From NCBI RefSeq assembly GCF_000372065.1, contig NZ_AQVB01000001.1:71375-135374 (forward strand): a DNA stretch of 64,000 bases. Direction: 5' to 3'. Position 1 is the first letter of the stretch. Every line of letters starts with the position of its first letter. The DNA comes from Oligella urethralis DSM 7531 (GTDB taxonomy: Bacteria > Pseudomonadota > Gammaproteobacteria > Burkholderiales > Burkholderiaceae_B). The notes below the pieces were generated by a model that was given only the letters and a program-made list of their open reading frames with translations, made no database searches and was not told the DNA's origin. Positions 28,890 to 39,031 of the stretch are shown here, one piece after another. The position numbers and the translations under genes were made by a program.

Positions 28890-28927
28890 TGAGCAAGGAG
28901 TGACGCATTCCTTGCTCATTATTTTTT
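28890..28927 (+). terminator. Intrinsic terminator after aspA
   Basis: A perfect 10-bp stem (TGAGCAAGGA with TCCTTGCTCA) around a 9-base loop is followed by TTATTTTTT. It sits between the convergent genes aspA and dtd. Confidence 0.85.
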
Positions 28928-28932
28928 GCGGC

Positions 28933-29370
28933 TCAAAAGCTCATGGGGATAGTCACTGGGCCGTCATTGATAAGCTGCACTTGCATGTCTGCGCCAAAAG
29001 CGCCGCTTGCTACCGTTGGGTGTAGGCTGTTGGCATAAGCGAGGAAGGCATCATAGAGTGCTTTAGCTAATACGGGCTCGGCGGCATTGATAAAACTTGG
29101 TCGATTGCCGCGACGAGTATCGGCTGCCAAGGTAAATTGACTCACTACCAGCAGACCGCCATTGATTTGCTGTAGCGATAAATTCATCTTCGCCTCAGTA
29201 TCGCTGAAAATACGTAAATTGAGTAGCTTGTCAACGGCCTTTTTAACAGTTGCTTCGGTGTCCTGAGGCTCAGCACAGACAAACACCAACAGCCCTTGAT
29301 CGATTTGAGCGTGAACTTTATTATCAATGAGTACCTGGGCTTCTTTGACCCGTTGGATTAAGCATTTCAT
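28933..29370 (-). CDS. dtd: D-aminoacyl-tRNA deacylase
   Basis: 145 residues, the normal length. The two active-site motifs are present: VSQFTLAADTRRGNRPSF near residue 75 (SQxT) and the C-terminal NDGPVTIP (NxGPVT). The enzyme removes D-amino acids, and glycine mischarged on tRNA-Ala, from tRNA in the cytoplasm. The C-terminus ends sooner after GPVT than in E. coli. It is encoded opposite to the flanking biotin genes. Confidence 0.95.
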   Translation of the reverse strand: MKCLIQRVKEAQVLIDNKVHAQIDQGLLVFVCAEPQDTEATVKKAVDKLLNLRIFSDTEAKMNLSLQQINGGLLVVSQFTLAADTRRGNRPSFINAAEPVLAKALYDAFLAYANSLHPTVASGAFGADMQVQLINDGPVTIPMSF

Positions 29371-29450
29371 TTCAATCTCTTTAGGATGAAGTTATCAGCA
29401 TCATAACGCACAAAGAAATTTTAATTGCAAAAGGCGCAGAGCATCACATC

Positions 29451-30113
29451 ATGAAACTAGAAAAAGGCATTTATTTTATTAGCGGTATTGATACGGATAT
29501 TGGTAAGACCGTTGGTACTGGTATTTTGGCGCGTGAGCTGATGGCTCAAGGTCGAGCCGTGATCACGCAAAAAATGGTACAAACGGGTTGTGAGTTTTTA
29601 TCCGAAGATATTGAAGAGCATCGCCGATGGATGGGTTTGGCCGAAGATGAGCGCTTTTTGGAGGATAAAGAGGGGCTGACGGCGCCGCAAATCTTTGCTT
29701 ATCCCGCATCACCCCATTTAGCGACGAAATTGGAAAATAAAAGCCTGGATTTGGCTTTGATTGAGCAAGCAACTCAGGTGTTAGCTGAGCGTTATGAGGT
29801 GGTGCTATTGGAGGGGGCGGGCGGTTTGATGGTGCCACTGACTGAGGAATTGCTCTGTATCGACTATATCGCCACTAAAGGCTATCCCTGTATTTTAGTG
29901 ACTAGCGGTCGCTTAGGAAGTATTAATCACACCTTGTTGAGCTTGCATGCCTTAAGACAGTATCAAATAACCTTACATGGGCTGATCTATAATGCGCATC
30001 ATGATTCAGAAGATTCATTAATTGCCATGGATACGCAACGCTATTTGCAAGATTATCTGCAAAAGCATTTTCCAGCAGCGCAGTTTTATGTGGTACCAAT
30101 TCAAAAAGCTTAA
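29451..30113 (+). CDS. bioD: Dethiobiotin synthase
   Basis: 220 residues. The P-loop is GIDTDIGKT at residues 12-20 and the second nucleotide motif is [12 protein letters not shown] near residue 123, as in BioD. It closes the ureido ring of dethiobiotin using ATP and CO2. It is separated from bioAF by aspA and dtd, so the biotin genes form two units here; bioB and bioC are not in the window. Confidence 0.94.
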   Translation: MKLEKGIYFISGIDTDIGKTVGTGILARELMAQGRAVITQKMVQTGCEFLSEDIEEHRRWMGLAEDERFLEDKEGLTAPQIFAYPASPHLATKLENKSLDLALIEQATQVLAERYEVVLLEGAGGLMVPLTEELLCIDYIATKGYPCILVTSGRLGSINHTLLSLHALRQYQITLHGLIYNAHHDSEDSLIAMDTQRYLQDYLQKHFPAAQFYVVPIQKA

Positions 30114-30151
30114 ATAAAACAACACTTTTTGGCGATAAAGGCTACAAGTCC

Positions 30152-30180
30152 TTGATCTATCAATTTAAAGGGCGTATAAT
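30152..30180 (+). promoter_or_regulatory. Near-consensus sigma-70 promoter of the spc ribosomal operon
   Basis: TTGATC (30152-30157), a 17-base spacer and TATAAT (30175-30180) form an excellent promoter 235 bases before rplN. It also lies 39 bases after the bioD stop. It is the only strong promoter I find ahead of the ribosomal genes, consistent with spc being transcribed independently of an S10 operon. Confidence 0.85.
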
Positions 30181-30415
30181 CATAGATTCACTTAATAAAG
30201 TGGAAGTTTATCCAGAGATTTCAACCCAGGGTGATGTAGCAACTTAGCGCATTATCTGACGGGGCCAATACTGGTTATATTCAAGATGGCTTACTCATCA
30301 TCATGGCGTGTCTTTTGCGCTACTTGCCGTAAGTCTCTTAAATGGGATCGGTGCTGTGTATTTATAAAAATAAGACGCACACCGTATATGTAACTAAGTT
30401 GGAACAGGAACTATC
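30181..30415 (+). other. Long leader between promoter and rplN
   Basis: About 228 bases of probable untranslated leader without an open frame of note. It contains no strong hairpin followed by T-run. A leader of this size before a ribosomal operon could bind a ribosomal protein for feedback control; in E. coli, S8 binds within the spc transcript near rplE rather than here. No known motif was recognised. Confidence 0.4.
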
Positions 30416-30784
30416 ATGATCCAAATGCAAACCACGTTAGACGTGGCTGACAATACTGGTGCGCGTAAAGTACAGTGCATCAAGGTGTTGGGCGGCTCTA
30501 AGCGCCGTTACGCTGAAATCGGTGACATTATTAAAGTCACTGTAAAGGAAGCAGCACCACGCGGTCGCGTTAAAAAAGGCGAAATTTACAACGCAGTCGT
30601 TGTTCGCACCGCAAAGGGTGTTCGTCGTAGAGATGGCTCATTAATCCGCTTCGGTGGTAATGCAGCCGTATTGTTAAATACAAAGTTAGAACCAATCGGA
30701 ACTCGTATCTTTGGTCCAGTAACTCGTGAGTTACGTGGCGATCGTTTTATGAAGATCGTTTCATTGGCTCCGGAAGTTATCTAG
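30416..30784 (+). CDS. rplN: 50S ribosomal protein uL14
   Basis: 122 residues, full length. [27 protein letters not shown] is the invariant start of L14, and [11 protein letters not shown] and [17 protein letters not shown] follow. It binds 23S rRNA at the subunit interface. First gene of the spc operon here; no rpsQ precedes it. AGGAAC precedes the ATG. Confidence 0.98.
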   Translation: MIQMQTTLDVADNTGARKVQCIKVLGGSKRRYAEIGDIIKVTVKEAAPRGRVKKGEIYNAVVVRTAKGVRRRDGSLIRFGGNAAVLLNTKLEPIGTRIFGPVTRELRGDRFMKIVSLAPEVI

Positions 30785-30794
30785 GGAGGCCACG

Positions 30795-31112
30795 ATGCAA
30801 CGTATTCGTAAAGGTGATGAAGTTATCGTACTGGCAGGTCGTGACAAAAAGCGTCGCGGTGTTGTGTTAGCGCGTGTTGGTGAGGACAAGGTCATTGTCG
30901 AGGGTGTTAATGTGGCTAAAAAGCACACTAAGCCTAATCCAATGCTTAACAACCCTGGTGGTATCGTTAATAAGACAATGCCTATTCATATTTCGAATGT
31001 GGCTATCATTAACCCGGAAACCGGTAAAGCTGACAAGGTTCGCATCAAGGAAGTGGACGGTCGCAAGGTTCGTGTTTTCCGCTCTAACGACAAAGTCGTT
31101 GGCGAGAAGTAA
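30795..31112 (+). CDS. rplX: 50S ribosomal protein uL24
   Basis: 105 residues. The KOW motif is seen in [24 protein letters not shown] at residues 4-27, followed by [14 protein letters not shown]24 initiates assembly of the large subunit. GGGAGG lies before the ATG, 10 bases after rplN. Confidence 0.98.
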   Translation: MQRIRKGDEVIVLAGRDKKRRGVVLARVGEDKVIVEGVNVAKKHTKPNPMLNNPGGIVNKTMPIHISNVAIINPETGKADKVRIKEVDGRKVRVFRSNDKVVGEK

Positions 31113-31126
31113 TAAGGGGTAGATGA

Positions 31127-31666
31127 ATGTCTCGTTTACAAGATTTATATAACAGCAAAATCGCTGCTGATTTGAAGGAAGAATTCAAATACAACAGCTT
31201 GATGGAAGTGCCTCGCATTAGCAAAATCACTCTTAACATGGGTGTTTCTGAGGCGGTAGCAGATCGTAAGGTCATTGAGCATGCGGTATCTGATTTAGGT
31301 AAGATTGCTGGTCAAAAGCCAGTCATTACTAAGAGCCGTAAAGCGATTGCGGGCTTTAAAATCCGCGAAGATTACCCAATCGGTTGTATGGTTACTTTGC
31401 GTGGTCGTCGTATGTATGAGTTCTTGGATCGTTTGATTCACGTTGCTCTACCACGCGTGCGTGACTTCCGTGGTGTGTCCGGTCGTTCATTTGACGGTCG
31501 CGGTAACTACAATATCGGTGTAAAAGAACAAATTATTTTCCCCGAAATTGAGTACGACAAAATCGACGCATTACGTGGTTTGAATATCAGCATCACGACC
31601 ACTGCTAAAACCGACGAGGAAGCAAAGGCTTTATTAAAAGCTTTCAGTTTCCCATTCCGTAATTAA
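31127..31666 (+). CDS. rplE: 50S ribosomal protein uL5
   Basis: 179 residues. [18 protein letters not shown] near residue 26, [20 protein letters not shown] and [18 protein letters not shown] are universal L5 motifs. It binds 5S rRNA in the central protuberance. Normal length and position between rplX and rpsN. Confidence 0.98.
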   Translation: MSRLQDLYNSKIAADLKEEFKYNSLMEVPRISKITLNMGVSEAVADRKVIEHAVSDLGKIAGQKPVITKSRKAIAGFKIREDYPIGCMVTLRGRRMYEFLDRLIHVALPRVRDFRGVSGRSFDGRGNYNIGVKEQIIFPEIEYDKIDALRGLNISITTTAKTDEEAKALLKAFSFPFRN

Positions 31667-31680
31667 TTAGGGGCAACGTT

Positions 31681-31986
31681 GTGGCTAAATTATCACTTAT
31701 CAACCGCGATCTTAAGCGTGCTAAGTTAGTTGAAAAATACTCAGCTAAACGTGCAGCATTAAAAGCGGTCATTAATGACACCTCAAAAACAGACGAAGAG
31801 CGCTATTTAGCTCGTCTGGAATTACAACAGTTACCTCGCAACGCTAATCCAACTCGTTTGCGTAACCGTTGTGCAATTACTGGTCGCCCGCGTGGTGTGC
31901 TCAGTAAGTTCGGTTTAAGTCGTCACAAAGTACGTGAGCTTGGTAATAAGGGTGAGATCCCTGGTTTAACCAAGTCTAGCTGGTAG
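31681..31986 (+). CDS. rpsN: 30S ribosomal protein uS14
   Basis: 101 residues with a GTG start after AGGGGCAACGTT. It is the long form without the zinc Cys motifs (only one Cys, in [13 protein letters not shown]), typical of proteobacteria. The ending [25 protein letters not shown] is diagnostic. It sits in the head of the small subunit. Confidence 0.98.
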   Translation: MAKLSLINRDLKRAKLVEKYSAKRAALKAVINDTSKTDEERYLARLELQQLPRNANPTRLRNRCAITGRPRGVLSKFGLSRHKVRELGNKGEIPGLTKSSW

Positions 31987-31997
31987 GGAGAAGAATT

Positions 31998-32393
31998 ATG
32001 AGCATGAGCGATCCAATCGCCGACATGTTAACTCGCATCCGCAATGCGCAGATGGTCGAGAAAGTATCGGTTTCTATGCCTTCCTCAAAGCTTAAAGTAG
32101 CGATTGCTACCGTGCTTAGAGATGAGGGTTATATCGAAAGTTTTGAAGTAAAAGGCGAAAAAGCTAAACCTGAGCTTGAGATTGCCTTGAGATATTACGC
32201 AGGTCGTCCTGTAATCGAGCGCATTGAGCGCGTATCCCGTCCTGGTCTTCGTGTATACAAAGCCAGCGGAGATATTCCTCAAGTGATGAACGGTTTAGGT
32301 GTGACCATTGTTTCAACATCGCGCGGCGTGATGACTGATCGTAAAGCACGTTCAGAAGGCGTTGGTGGCGAAGTTCTTTGCTACGTAGCATAA
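31998..32393 (+). CDS. rpsH: 30S ribosomal protein uS8
   Basis: 131 residues. [17 protein letters not shown] near the start and the C-terminal [26 protein letters not shown] are conserved S8 motifs. It binds the central domain of 16S rRNA and in E. coli also represses spc translation. The second in-frame ATG (two codons on) is an alternative start. Confidence 0.98.
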   Translation: MSMSDPIADMLTRIRNAQMVEKVSVSMPSSKLKVAIATVLRDEGYIESFEVKGEKAKPELEIALRYYAGRPVIERIERVSRPGLRVYKASGDIPQVMNGLGVTIVSTSRGVMTDRKARSEGVGGEVLCYVA

Positions 32394-32404
32394 GGAGTAT
32401 TACT

Positions 32405-32944
32405 ATGTCTATGTCACGTATTGCTAAGAATCCCGTCGCTGTACCTAGCGGCGTTGAGGTAAAAATCAGCGATGATAATATCTTCGTTAAGGGTCCTTTA
32501 GGTGAGTTAAACCAGGCCTTAAGCGGTGACGTTATTGTTAAACTTGAAAATAACGAATTAACGTTCGAAGTGGCTAACGAGACCCGCTTTGCTAAAGCCA
32601 TGTCAGGTACCTTACGTGCCTTATTGAATAACATGGTGACTGGCGTGAGCAAGGGTTTTGAGCGTCGTTTGACCTTATTGGGTGTGGGTTACCGTGCTCA
32701 AGTTCAAGGTAATGTGATCAAGATGGATCTAGGCTTCTCGCATGATGTATTGCATGAGTTGCCTGCGGGTGTGACGGCTGAGACGCCTTCACCAACCGAG
32801 ATCGTTCTTAAGGGTTACGATAAGCAAGTCGTTGGTCAGCAAGCTGCCAAGATTCGCGGCTATCGTCCGCCTGAGCCATATAAAGGTAAGGGTGTTCGTT
32901 ACGCTGATGAATACGTTCAGCTTAAAGAAGTTAAGAAGAAATAA
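32405..32944 (+). CDS. rplF: 50S ribosomal protein uL6
   Basis: 179 residues from ATG 32405, which has AAGGAG at good spacing; the longer frame to 32378 would overlap rpsH without a ribosome site. [16 protein letters not shown] at the start and [19 protein letters not shown] near the end are typical of L6. ATG 32411 two codons later is also possible. It binds 23S rRNA near the sarcin-ricin loop. Confidence 0.98.
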   Translation: MSMSRIAKNPVAVPSGVEVKISDDNIFVKGPLGELNQALSGDVIVKLENNELTFEVANETRFAKAMSGTLRALLNNMVTGVSKGFERRLTLLGVGYRAQVQGNVIKMDLGFSHDVLHELPAGVTAETPSPTEIVLKGYDKQVVGQQAAKIRGYRPPEPYKGKGVRYADEYVQLKEVKKK

Positions 32945-32965
32945 TAGCGCAAACAAGGATTTATC

Positions 32966-33331
32966 ATGGATAAGAAAGTATCTCGTTTGCGTCGTGCAGC
33001 AGCGACTCGTCGCAAAATTGCTCAGTTACAGACAGCTCGTTTGTCTGTTTACCGCAGTAACTCGCACATCTACGCAAACATTATTTCGCCTGAAGGCGAC
33101 AAAGTATTGGTTTCTGCTTCTACGCTTGAGCCAGAAGTGCGCCAAGAGTTAAGCAACAACAATGCTAAAAGTGGCAATGTTTCTGCTGCTGCCATCGTTG
33201 GTAAGCGCATTGCCGAAAAGGCGAAAGCCGCTCAGATCGAATCGGTTGCATTCGACCGTTCGGGTTTCCGTTATCACGGCCGCGTAAAAGCATTGGCAGA
33301 AGCTGCTCGCGAAGCCGGTCTTAAGTTCTAA
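32966..33331 (+). CDS. rplR: 50S ribosomal protein uL18
   Basis: 121 residues. [17 protein letters not shown] near residue 26 and the ending [26 protein letters not shown] are diagnostic. It binds 5S rRNA with L5. ACAAGGA precedes the ATG at good spacing. Confidence 0.98.
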   Translation: MDKKVSRLRRAAATRRKIAQLQTARLSVYRSNSHIYANIISPEGDKVLVSASTLEPEVRQELSNNNAKSGNVSAAAIVGKRIAEKAKAAQIESVAFDRSGFRYHGRVKALAEAAREAGLKF

Positions 33332-33343
33332 GGGAGTAGTCAA

Positions 33344-33862
33344 ATGGCAAAAGCACAAGGTAGACAAGCTACTGACGAACGCGATGACGGCTTACGCGAA
33401 AAAATGATCGCCGTTAACCGTGTTAGCAAAACAGTAAAGGGTGGTCGCACCATGAGTTTTGCTGCCTTAACCGTCGTTGGTGATGGTGACGGTGGTGTCG
33501 GTATGGGTAAGGGTAAAGCACGTGAAGTACCAGTTTCTGTACAAAAAGCGATGGAAGCAGGTCGTCGTGGTATGGTTAAAATCCCTTTAAATAATGGTAC
33601 CTTACACCACACCGTGATCGGTAAGCATGGCGCTTCAACTGTATTGATTTCACCAGCCGCTGAGGGTACTGGTGTGATCGCAGGCGGTCCAATGCGTGCA
33701 ATTTTTGAAGTAATGGGCGTACGTAACGTGGTTGCTAAGAGCTATGGCTCACGTAACCCTTACAACTTAGTACGCGCCACTCTTAACGGTCTTGAATCGT
33801 GCATGACGCCAAGCGATGTGGCAGCTAAGCGCGGCAAGACGGTAGAAGAGATTTTGGAGTAA
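33344..33862 (+). CDS. rpsE: 30S ribosomal protein uS5
   Basis: 172 residues. [34 protein letters not shown] near residue 18 is the double-stranded RNA-binding core, and [22 protein letters not shown] is the C-terminal signature. It acts in decoding accuracy and mRNA helicase activity of the small subunit. It ends 3 bases before rpmD. Confidence 0.98.
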   Translation: MAKAQGRQATDERDDGLREKMIAVNRVSKTVKGGRTMSFAALTVVGDGDGGVGMGKGKAREVPVSVQKAMEAGRRGMVKIPLNNGTLHHTVIGKHGASTVLISPAAEGTGVIAGGPMRAIFEVMGVRNVVAKSYGSRNPYNLVRATLNGLESCMTPSDVAAKRGKTVEEILE

Positions 33863-33865
33863 GCC

Positions 33866-34051
33866 ATGTCAGAGAAAAAAATTAAAGTTACTCTAGTACG
33901 CTCTGTTATCGGCACTAAACAAGACCATCGTGCCACCGTGCGCGGCTTAGGTCTGGGCAAGGTTAACAGCAGTCGTGTATTAGTCGATACGCCTGAAGTA
34001 CGCGGTATGATCCGTAAAGTGGATTATTTAGTATCCGTGTCTGAGGCTTAA
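33866..34051 (+). CDS. rpmD: 50S ribosomal protein uL30
   Basis: 61 residues. [31 protein letters not shown] is the full L30 signature. GGAGTAAGCC, overlapping the rpsE end, provides the ribosome site, and the 3-base gap suggests translational coupling with rpsE. Confidence 0.97.
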   Translation: MSEKKIKVTLVRSVIGTKQDHRATVRGLGLGKVNSSRVLVDTPEVRGMIRKVDYLVSVSEA

Positions 34052-34069
34052 TCGTAAAAAGGAATAGAG

Positions 34070-34513
34070 ATGTCAGTAACACAACTGAATACATTATCGC
34101 CTGCTGAGGGTAGTAAAACAGCACGTCGCCGCGTAGGTCGTGGTGTTGGTTCTGGTTTTGGTAAAACATGTGGCCGCGGTCACAAGGGTCAAAAATCACG
34201 TTCCGGCGGTTTCCACAAGGTCGGTTTTGAAGGTGGTCAAATGCCACTTCACCGTCGCTTACCTAAGCGTGGCTTTACCTCAATGTCTAAGCATTTAAAT
34301 GCTGAAGTTCGTTTATCTGAATTGCAATTAATGCAAGCAGATGAAATCGATTTAGCAACGCTTAAGCAAGAGGGTGTCATCGGCCAGGGCGTGCGTTTTG
34401 TTAAAGTTATCAGCTCCGGCGAGTTATCCCGCAAGGTTAACTTAAAAGGCATTAAAGCCACTGCAGGCGCTAAAGCAGCGATTGAGGCTGCCGGCGGTTC
34501 ATTAGCTGAGTAA
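34070..34513 (+). CDS. rplO: 50S ribosomal protein uL15
   Basis: 147 residues. [28 protein letters not shown] near residue 20 and [17 protein letters not shown] are characteristic. The Gly/Arg/Lys-rich N-terminal extension threads into 23S rRNA. It directly precedes secY as in nearly all proteobacteria. Confidence 0.98.
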   Translation: MSVTQLNTLSPAEGSKTARRRVGRGVGSGFGKTCGRGHKGQKSRSGGFHKVGFEGGQMPLHRRLPKRGFTSMSKHLNAEVRLSELQLMQADEIDLATLKQEGVIGQGVRFVKVISSGELSRKVNLKGIKATAGAKAAIEAAGGSLAE

Positions 34514-34524
34514 AGGGGTTAAAG

Positions 34525-35853
34525 TTGGCTAAAGCACAGAGAAGGAATCAAGAAAGCGGCGCTAAATATGGCGACTTAATGAAGCGCATCCTGTTCTTGG
34601 TTACCGCTTTGGTAGTTTTCCGTTTAGGAACACATATTCCTGTCCCCGGAATTAATCCGAATGTGATGAAGGATTTGTTCGCTACCCAAGCTGATGGTAT
34701 CTTAGGCTTTTTCAACATGTTCTCGGGTGGTGCATTATCACGTTTCTCCGTGTTTGCACTAGGGATTATGCCGTACATTTCATCATCAATTATTATGCAA
34801 TTGATGACGGCCGTAGTCCCCTCCCTTGAGGCCCTTAAAAAAGAGGGTGAATCGGGTCGTCGTAAGATTACTCAATACACCCGCTACGGCACTGTGCTGT
34901 TAGCATTATTCCAGTCATTTGGTATTGCTTCCTTCATTCAAAACTTTGAAGGCTTGGTCTTTACACCGGGTGCAATGTTTGTATTTACGACCGTTGTTTC
35001 CTTGGTTACTGGTACCGTGTTTTTAATGTGGTTGGGTGAGCAAATTACTGAGCGTGGTTTGGGTAATGGTATTTCCATCCTGATTTTCGCTGGTATTGTG
35101 GCTGAAATGCCGACGGCGGTGTCTAATATGTTTGATTTGGTTAGTAATAATCAGATCAGTACCATCGCAGCCTTAGCAATTTTTGCGATTGTGGTGGTGA
35201 TCACAGCCTTTGTGGTCTTCGTTGAAAGAGCTCAGCGTCGTATCACAGTGAACTATGCAAAACGCCAAGTTGGTAATAAAATCTACGGTGGTCAGAGTTC
35301 ACACTTACCGTTAAAATTAAATATGGCAGGTGTGATTCCGGCGATTTTCGCCTCCTCCATTATTTTATTCCCGGCGACGATTGCCAGCTTTTTTTCGCAG
35401 GCAAATGAAATTCGTTGGTTGAGTGACTTATCTGCGGCTTTGCAACCTGGTCAACCTTTATACATTACCGTGTTTACAGCGTTGATCATTTTCTTCTGCT
35501 TTTTCTATACCGCTTTAGTGTTTAATAGCCGAGAAACAGCAGACAATCTAAAGAGAAGTGGTGCGTTTATTCCGGGTATCCGTCCGGGACGTCAAACGAG
35601 CCAGTATATCGATAAGATTCTGATGCGTTTAACCTTAGTTGGCGCAATCTACATCACCTTAGTGTGTTTAGTGCCAGAATTCTTACGGATGCAATGGCAG
35701 AATATCCCCTTCTACTTTGGGGGTACCTCGTTATTGATTATTGTTGTGGTGAGCATGGATTTCATGGCTCAGGTACAAACCTACTTAATGTCACAACAAT
35801 ACGATTCACTACTTAAAAAGTCTAGCTTTCGCGGCTCGACCATGATTAGATAG
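34525..35853 (+). CDS. secY: Preprotein translocase channel subunit SecY
   Basis: 442 residues and ten membrane segments. The TTG start is supported by AAGGGG and by the conserved beginning [43 protein letters not shown]-type loop (here [14 protein letters not shown]) and [11 protein letters not shown] in the cytoplasmic loops that bind the ribosome and SecA are all present. It forms the SecYEG channel in the inner membrane. Confidence 0.98.
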   Translation: MAKAQRRNQESGAKYGDLMKRILFLVTALVVFRLGTHIPVPGINPNVMKDLFATQADGILGFFNMFSGGALSRFSVFALGIMPYISSSIIMQLMTAVVPSLEALKKEGESGRRKITQYTRYGTVLLALFQSFGIASFIQNFEGLVFTPGAMFVFTTVVSLVTGTVFLMWLGEQITERGLGNGISILIFAGIVAEMPTAVSNMFDLVSNNQISTIAALAIFAIVVVITAFVVFVERAQRRITVNYAKRQVGNKIYGGQSSHLPLKLNMAGVIPAIFASSIILFPATIASFFSQANEIRWLSDLSAALQPGQPLYITVFTALIIFFCFFYTALVFNSRETADNLKRSGAFIPGIRPGRQTSQYIDKILMRLTLVGAIYITLVCLVPEFLRMQWQNIPFYFGGTSLLIIVVVSMDFMAQVQTYLMSQQYDSLLKKSSFRGSTMIR

Positions 35854-35870
35854 GAAGTTTAGGTAAAAGC

Positions 35871-36089
35871 ATGGCAAAAGATGACGTCATTCAAATGCAA
35901 GGTGAGGTAATTGAAAACCTCCCCAATGCAACATTCCGCATCAAGCTGGAAAATGACCATGTGGTATTAGGTCACATCTCCGGTAAAATGCGTATGCACT
36001 ATATTAGGATTCTGCCCGGTGATAAAGTCACTGTGGAGCTCACGCCCTACGATTTGTCTCGTGGAAGAATCGTTTTCCGTTCTAAATAA
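35871..36089 (+). CDS. infA: Translation initiation factor IF-1
   Basis: 72 residues with the S1/OB-fold typical of IF-1: [45 protein letters not shown] and the ending [11 protein letters not shown]. It binds the A site during initiation. Its place between secY and rpmJ is common in betaproteobacteria. Confidence 0.98.
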   Translation: MAKDDVIQMQGEVIENLPNATFRIKLENDHVVLGHISGKMRMHYIRILPGDKVTVELTPYDLSRGRIVFRSK

Positions 36090-36112
36090 ACGGCACAATT
36101 AAGGAGTCAACC

Positions 36113-36226
36113 ATGAAGGTAATGGCATCGGTAAAACGGATCTGCCGCAACTGCAAGATTATTAAACGTCATGGAGTTGTGCGTGTAATTTGTACAGATC
36201 CACGTCATAAGCAACGTCAGGGTTAA
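36113..36226 (+). CDS. rpmJ: 50S ribosomal protein bL36
   Basis: 37 residues, short enough to be missed by length cut-offs. Translation from ATG 36113 gives [20 protein letters not shown] and an ending PRHKQRQG. The zinc ligands C11, C14, C27 and H32 are all present, so this is the zinc-binding form. AAGGAG precedes the ATG. Confidence 0.97.
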   Translation: MKVMASVKRICRNCKIIKRHGVVRVICTDPRHKQRQG

Positions 36227-36257
36227 TCCTGCGTAGACATAAGTAAGAGGAACAGTC

Positions 36258-36623
36258 ATGGCCCGTATTGCAGGCATTAACATTCCGCCGCATCAACATG
36301 CAGAAATTGGTCTTACCGCTATTTACGGTATCGGTCGCAGCCGCTCTCGTCAGATTTGCGAGGCAGTTGGTATCGAATACTCCAAAAAGGTAAAAGACTT
36401 AACAGATGCAGAGCTCGAAGCGATTCGTGAGCAATTAGCTCAGTTCACTATCGAGGGTGATTTGCGACGTGAAGTTCAGTTATCAATTAAACGTTTAATG
36501 GACTTAGGCACCTATCGTGGCATGCGCCATCGTAGAGGTCTGCCGGTTCGTGGACAGCGTACTCGCACTAATGCTCGTACTCGCAAGGGTCCGCGTCGTG
36601 CAGCTATGTCCTTGAAAAAATAA
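36258..36623 (+). CDS. rpsM: 30S ribosomal protein uS13
   Basis: 121 residues. [29 protein letters not shown] at the start and [31 protein letters not shown] near the end are diagnostic. It lies in the head of the small subunit and contacts P-site tRNA. First gene of the alpha operon proper. Confidence 0.98.
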   Translation: MARIAGINIPPHQHAEIGLTAIYGIGRSRSRQICEAVGIEYSKKVKDLTDAELEAIREQLAQFTIEGDLRREVQLSIKRLMDLGTYRGMRHRRGLPVRGQRTRTNARTRKGPRRAAMSLKK

Positions 36624-36639
36624 TTTGGGGTAGCAAATT

Positions 36640-37035
36640 ATGGCGAAAGCTTCTAGCGCAGGTCGTGCGCGTAAAAAAATCAGAAAGGTAGTAACGGACG
36701 GTATCGCACACGTTCAAGCTACTTTTAATAACACAATCATCACAATTACTGACCGTCAAGGTAATACCTTGTCATGGGCGACGTCGGGTGGCGCGGGCTT
36801 TAAAGGCTCTCGTAAATCGACGCCTTTTGCAGCGCAGGTTGCAGCCGAGTCAGCGGGACGTGAAGCTTTAGAATATGGTATTAAAAACCTAGAGGTACGT
36901 GTAAAAGGTCCTGGCCCTGGCCGTGAATCTTCTATCCGTTCACTAAATGCACTAGGTATCAAAATTACTAGTATTACTGACGTAACACCACTTCCCCACA
37001 ACGGTTGCCGTCCGCCAAAACGCCGTCGCATCTAA
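36640..37035 (+). CDS. rpsK: 30S ribosomal protein uS11
   Basis: 131 residues. [34 protein letters not shown] near residue 18 and the ending [16 protein letters not shown] are universal S11 motifs. It forms part of the mRNA exit platform. Confidence 0.98.
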   Translation: MAKASSAGRARKKIRKVVTDGIAHVQATFNNTIITITDRQGNTLSWATSGGAGFKGSRKSTPFAAQVAAESAGREALEYGIKNLEVRVKGPGPGRESSIRSLNALGIKITSITDVTPLPHNGCRPPKRRRI

Positions 37036-37055
37036 TATAGGATTAAGGGAATAAA

Positions 37056-37679
37056 ATGGCACGTTATACTGGTCCAAAATGTAAACTTTCACGTCGTGAA
37101 GGTATCGATTTAAACTTAAAGAGCGCTCGTCGCCCAATCGATTCTAAGTGTAAATTTGATTCTAAGCCTGGTCAGCACGGTCGTACTTCAGGTCAACGTA
37201 CCTCTGACTACGGTGTACAGTTACGCGAAAAACAAAAACTTAAGCGTATGTACGGTGTACTAGAGAAGCAATTCCGTAAGTACTTCAAAGAAGCTGAACG
37301 CCGCCGTGGTAATACCGGTGAGACTTTGATTCAATTACTTGAGTCACGTTTAGATAACGTTGTATATCGCATGGGCTTTGGCTCAACACGTGCAGAAGCA
37401 CGTCAGTTAGTGGCCCACGGTGCGATTGAGCTTAACGGACATAAAGCTGATATTCCATCCATGCTGATTAAAGCTGGTGATGTGATTTCTGTCCGTGAAA
37501 AGTCACAAAAGCAATTGCGCATCAAAGAAGCAATGGATTTAGCTTCTGGTATCGGCCTACCTCAGTGGGTTGAGGTTGATGCTGCTAAGTTCTCAGGTGT
37601 CTTTAAGCAAGCGCCTGAGCGTAGTGATGTGGCACAGGATATTGACGAGTCACTCGTAGTTGAGTTGTACTCTCGTTAA
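37056..37679 (+). CDS. rpsD: 30S ribosomal protein uS4
   Basis: 207 residues. The start [22 protein letters not shown] and the S4 RNA-binding domain ([32 protein letters not shown] near residue 92) are clear. S4 nucleates small-subunit assembly and in E. coli is the alpha-operon repressor. A long perfect hairpin follows 9 bases after its stop. Confidence 0.98.
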   Translation: MARYTGPKCKLSRREGIDLNLKSARRPIDSKCKFDSKPGQHGRTSGQRTSDYGVQLREKQKLKRMYGVLEKQFRKYFKEAERRRGNTGETLIQLLESRLDNVVYRMGFGSTRAEARQLVAHGAIELNGHKADIPSMLIKAGDVISVREKSQKQLRIKEAMDLASGIGLPQWVEVDAAKFSGVFKQAPERSDVAQDIDESLVVELYSR

Positions 37680-37688
37680 TATACAATC

Positions 37689-37721
37689 AATACAGCACGA
37701 ATTTTTTATTCGTGCTGTATT
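37689..37721 (+). repeat. Perfect 14-bp stem-loop between rpsD and rpoA
   Basis: AATACAGCACGAAT (37689-37702) and ATTCGTGCTGTATT (37708-37721) pair completely around a five-T loop. It starts 9 bases after the rpsD stop. No T-run follows on the plus strand (next bases AAGCTTG), so it is not a textbook terminator. It may stabilise the 3' end of the upstream message, be cleaved by RNase III, or tune rpoA relative to ribosomal genes. Confidence 0.7.
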
Positions 37722-37857
37722 AAGCTTGTAGAACGCTTCTTAGTCTACAATATCATCGCATTCTCTTGATTCGAAGGGTTCCCTTCAGCACACTTGTTTA
37801 TTATCCATCAGCCTTATCGGTGTAACGAGCCGAGGGTATTGAAAAGGAATATTTCAC

Positions 37858-38841
37858 ATGGTACAACCATTTTTAAAGCCTCGTTCTATCGAGGTTAAAG
37901 CCGAATCAGACTTTAAAGCCAAAGTGATTATGGAGCCGTTTGAGCGCGGTTTCGGTCACACCTTAGGTAATGCCTTACGTCGCATCTTATTATCTTCCAT
38001 GAACGGTGTTGCCGTGACTGAAGTACAGATTAATGGCGTGGTACATGAGTACTCCACTATTTTAGGTGTGGGCGAGGATGTGGTTGATATCCTGCTTAAC
38101 CTTAAAGGCGTGGTATTTAAATTGCACGACCGTGAGGAAGTCAATTTAGTGCTTAATAAGACTGGTGAAGGCCCAGTGACTGCAGCGGATATTGAGTTAC
38201 CGCATGATGTAGAGATTCTTAACCCTGATCACTTAATTGCGACGCTGACTGAAAAGGCCGAGCTAAAAATGCAGATTAAGGTAGAAAAGGGCCGCGGTTA
38301 TGTGCCGGGTAATGTGCGCACTTTAAAAGAAGATCGTCAGCATACCTTAGGTCGTATCGTGTTAGATGCCTCTTACAGCCCGATCCGTCGTGTTAGTTAT
38401 GCGGTAGAAAACGCGCGGGTTGAGCAGCGTACTGACTTAGACCGTTTAATTCTCGATATTGAGACTAATGGCGTTATTTCTGCTGAAGAAGCCGTGCGCG
38501 AAGCGGCTCGTATTTTGATGGATCAAATCTCTGTCTTTGCCGCACTTGAAAGTGATCCTCAAGAGATTGAAGCACCAGCTCGTGGTACGCCGCAGATTGA
38601 TCCGGTATTACTACGTCCGGTTGATGAGTTAGAGCTTACCGTACGTTCTGCTAACTGCTTGAAGGCAGAGAGCATTTACTACATTGGTGATCTGATTCAG
38701 CGCACTGAAAATGAGCTACTTAAAACGCCTAACTTGGGTCGTAAGTCGCTTAATGAGATCAAAGAGGTCTTGGCCGCACGTGGCTTAACCCTTGGTCAGA
38801 AGCTTGAAAATTGGCCGCCCATTGGTTTAGAGCGTCCTTAA
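37858..38841 (+). CDS. rpoA: RNA polymerase alpha subunit
   Basis: 327 residues. The N-terminal dimerisation domain contains [25 protein letters not shown] near residue 29; the C-terminal domain contains [49 protein letters not shown], which contacts UP elements and activators. It is 178 bases from rpsD, so it may have its own promoter, though I found no convincing one. AAAGGAA precedes the ATG. Confidence 0.98.
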   Translation: MVQPFLKPRSIEVKAESDFKAKVIMEPFERGFGHTLGNALRRILLSSMNGVAVTEVQINGVVHEYSTILGVGEDVVDILLNLKGVVFKLHDREEVNLVLNKTGEGPVTAADIELPHDVEILNPDHLIATLTEKAELKMQIKVEKGRGYVPGNVRTLKEDRQHTLGRIVLDASYSPIRRVSYAVENARVEQRTDLDRLILDIETNGVISAEEAVREAARILMDQISVFAALESDPQEIEAPARGTPQIDPVLLRPVDELELTVRSANCLKAESIYYIGDLIQRTENELLKTPNLGRKSLNEIKEVLAARGLTLGQKLENWPPIGLERP

Positions 38842-38856
38842 TATTTTTATAAAAAG

Positions 38857-38888
38857 AGCAGGCGCCATACACTTATGGCCTGCTTTTT
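38857..38888 (+). terminator. Intrinsic terminator between rpoA and rplQ
   Basis: AGCAGGCGCCAT pairs with ATGGCCTGCT (two bases unpaired on the left arm) around a short loop, followed by TTTTT. It lies 15 bases after the rpoA stop and 144 before rplQ. If efficient, rplQ would depend on another promoter. Confidence 0.75.
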
Positions 38889-39031
38889 ATTGTAAAATAA
38901 TCGATTCGCTTTTATGGCGAATATTGATACCAACCCGGTCCGCTGCCTTGCAGATAGAAGAACCGGTCTAGCGAGTTTTAGTGCTTAGGCACTCAAAGCT
39001 ATTAATAAGATTTAATTTTTAGGAATGTATT

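Noticed and set aside
32164-32652. 162-codon minus-strand frame across rpsH and rplF
   Set aside because: Entirely antisense to two certain ribosomal genes; no start signal.
37722-37857. A promoter for rpoA
   Set aside because: TACAAT near 37746 has no -35 partner at acceptable spacing.
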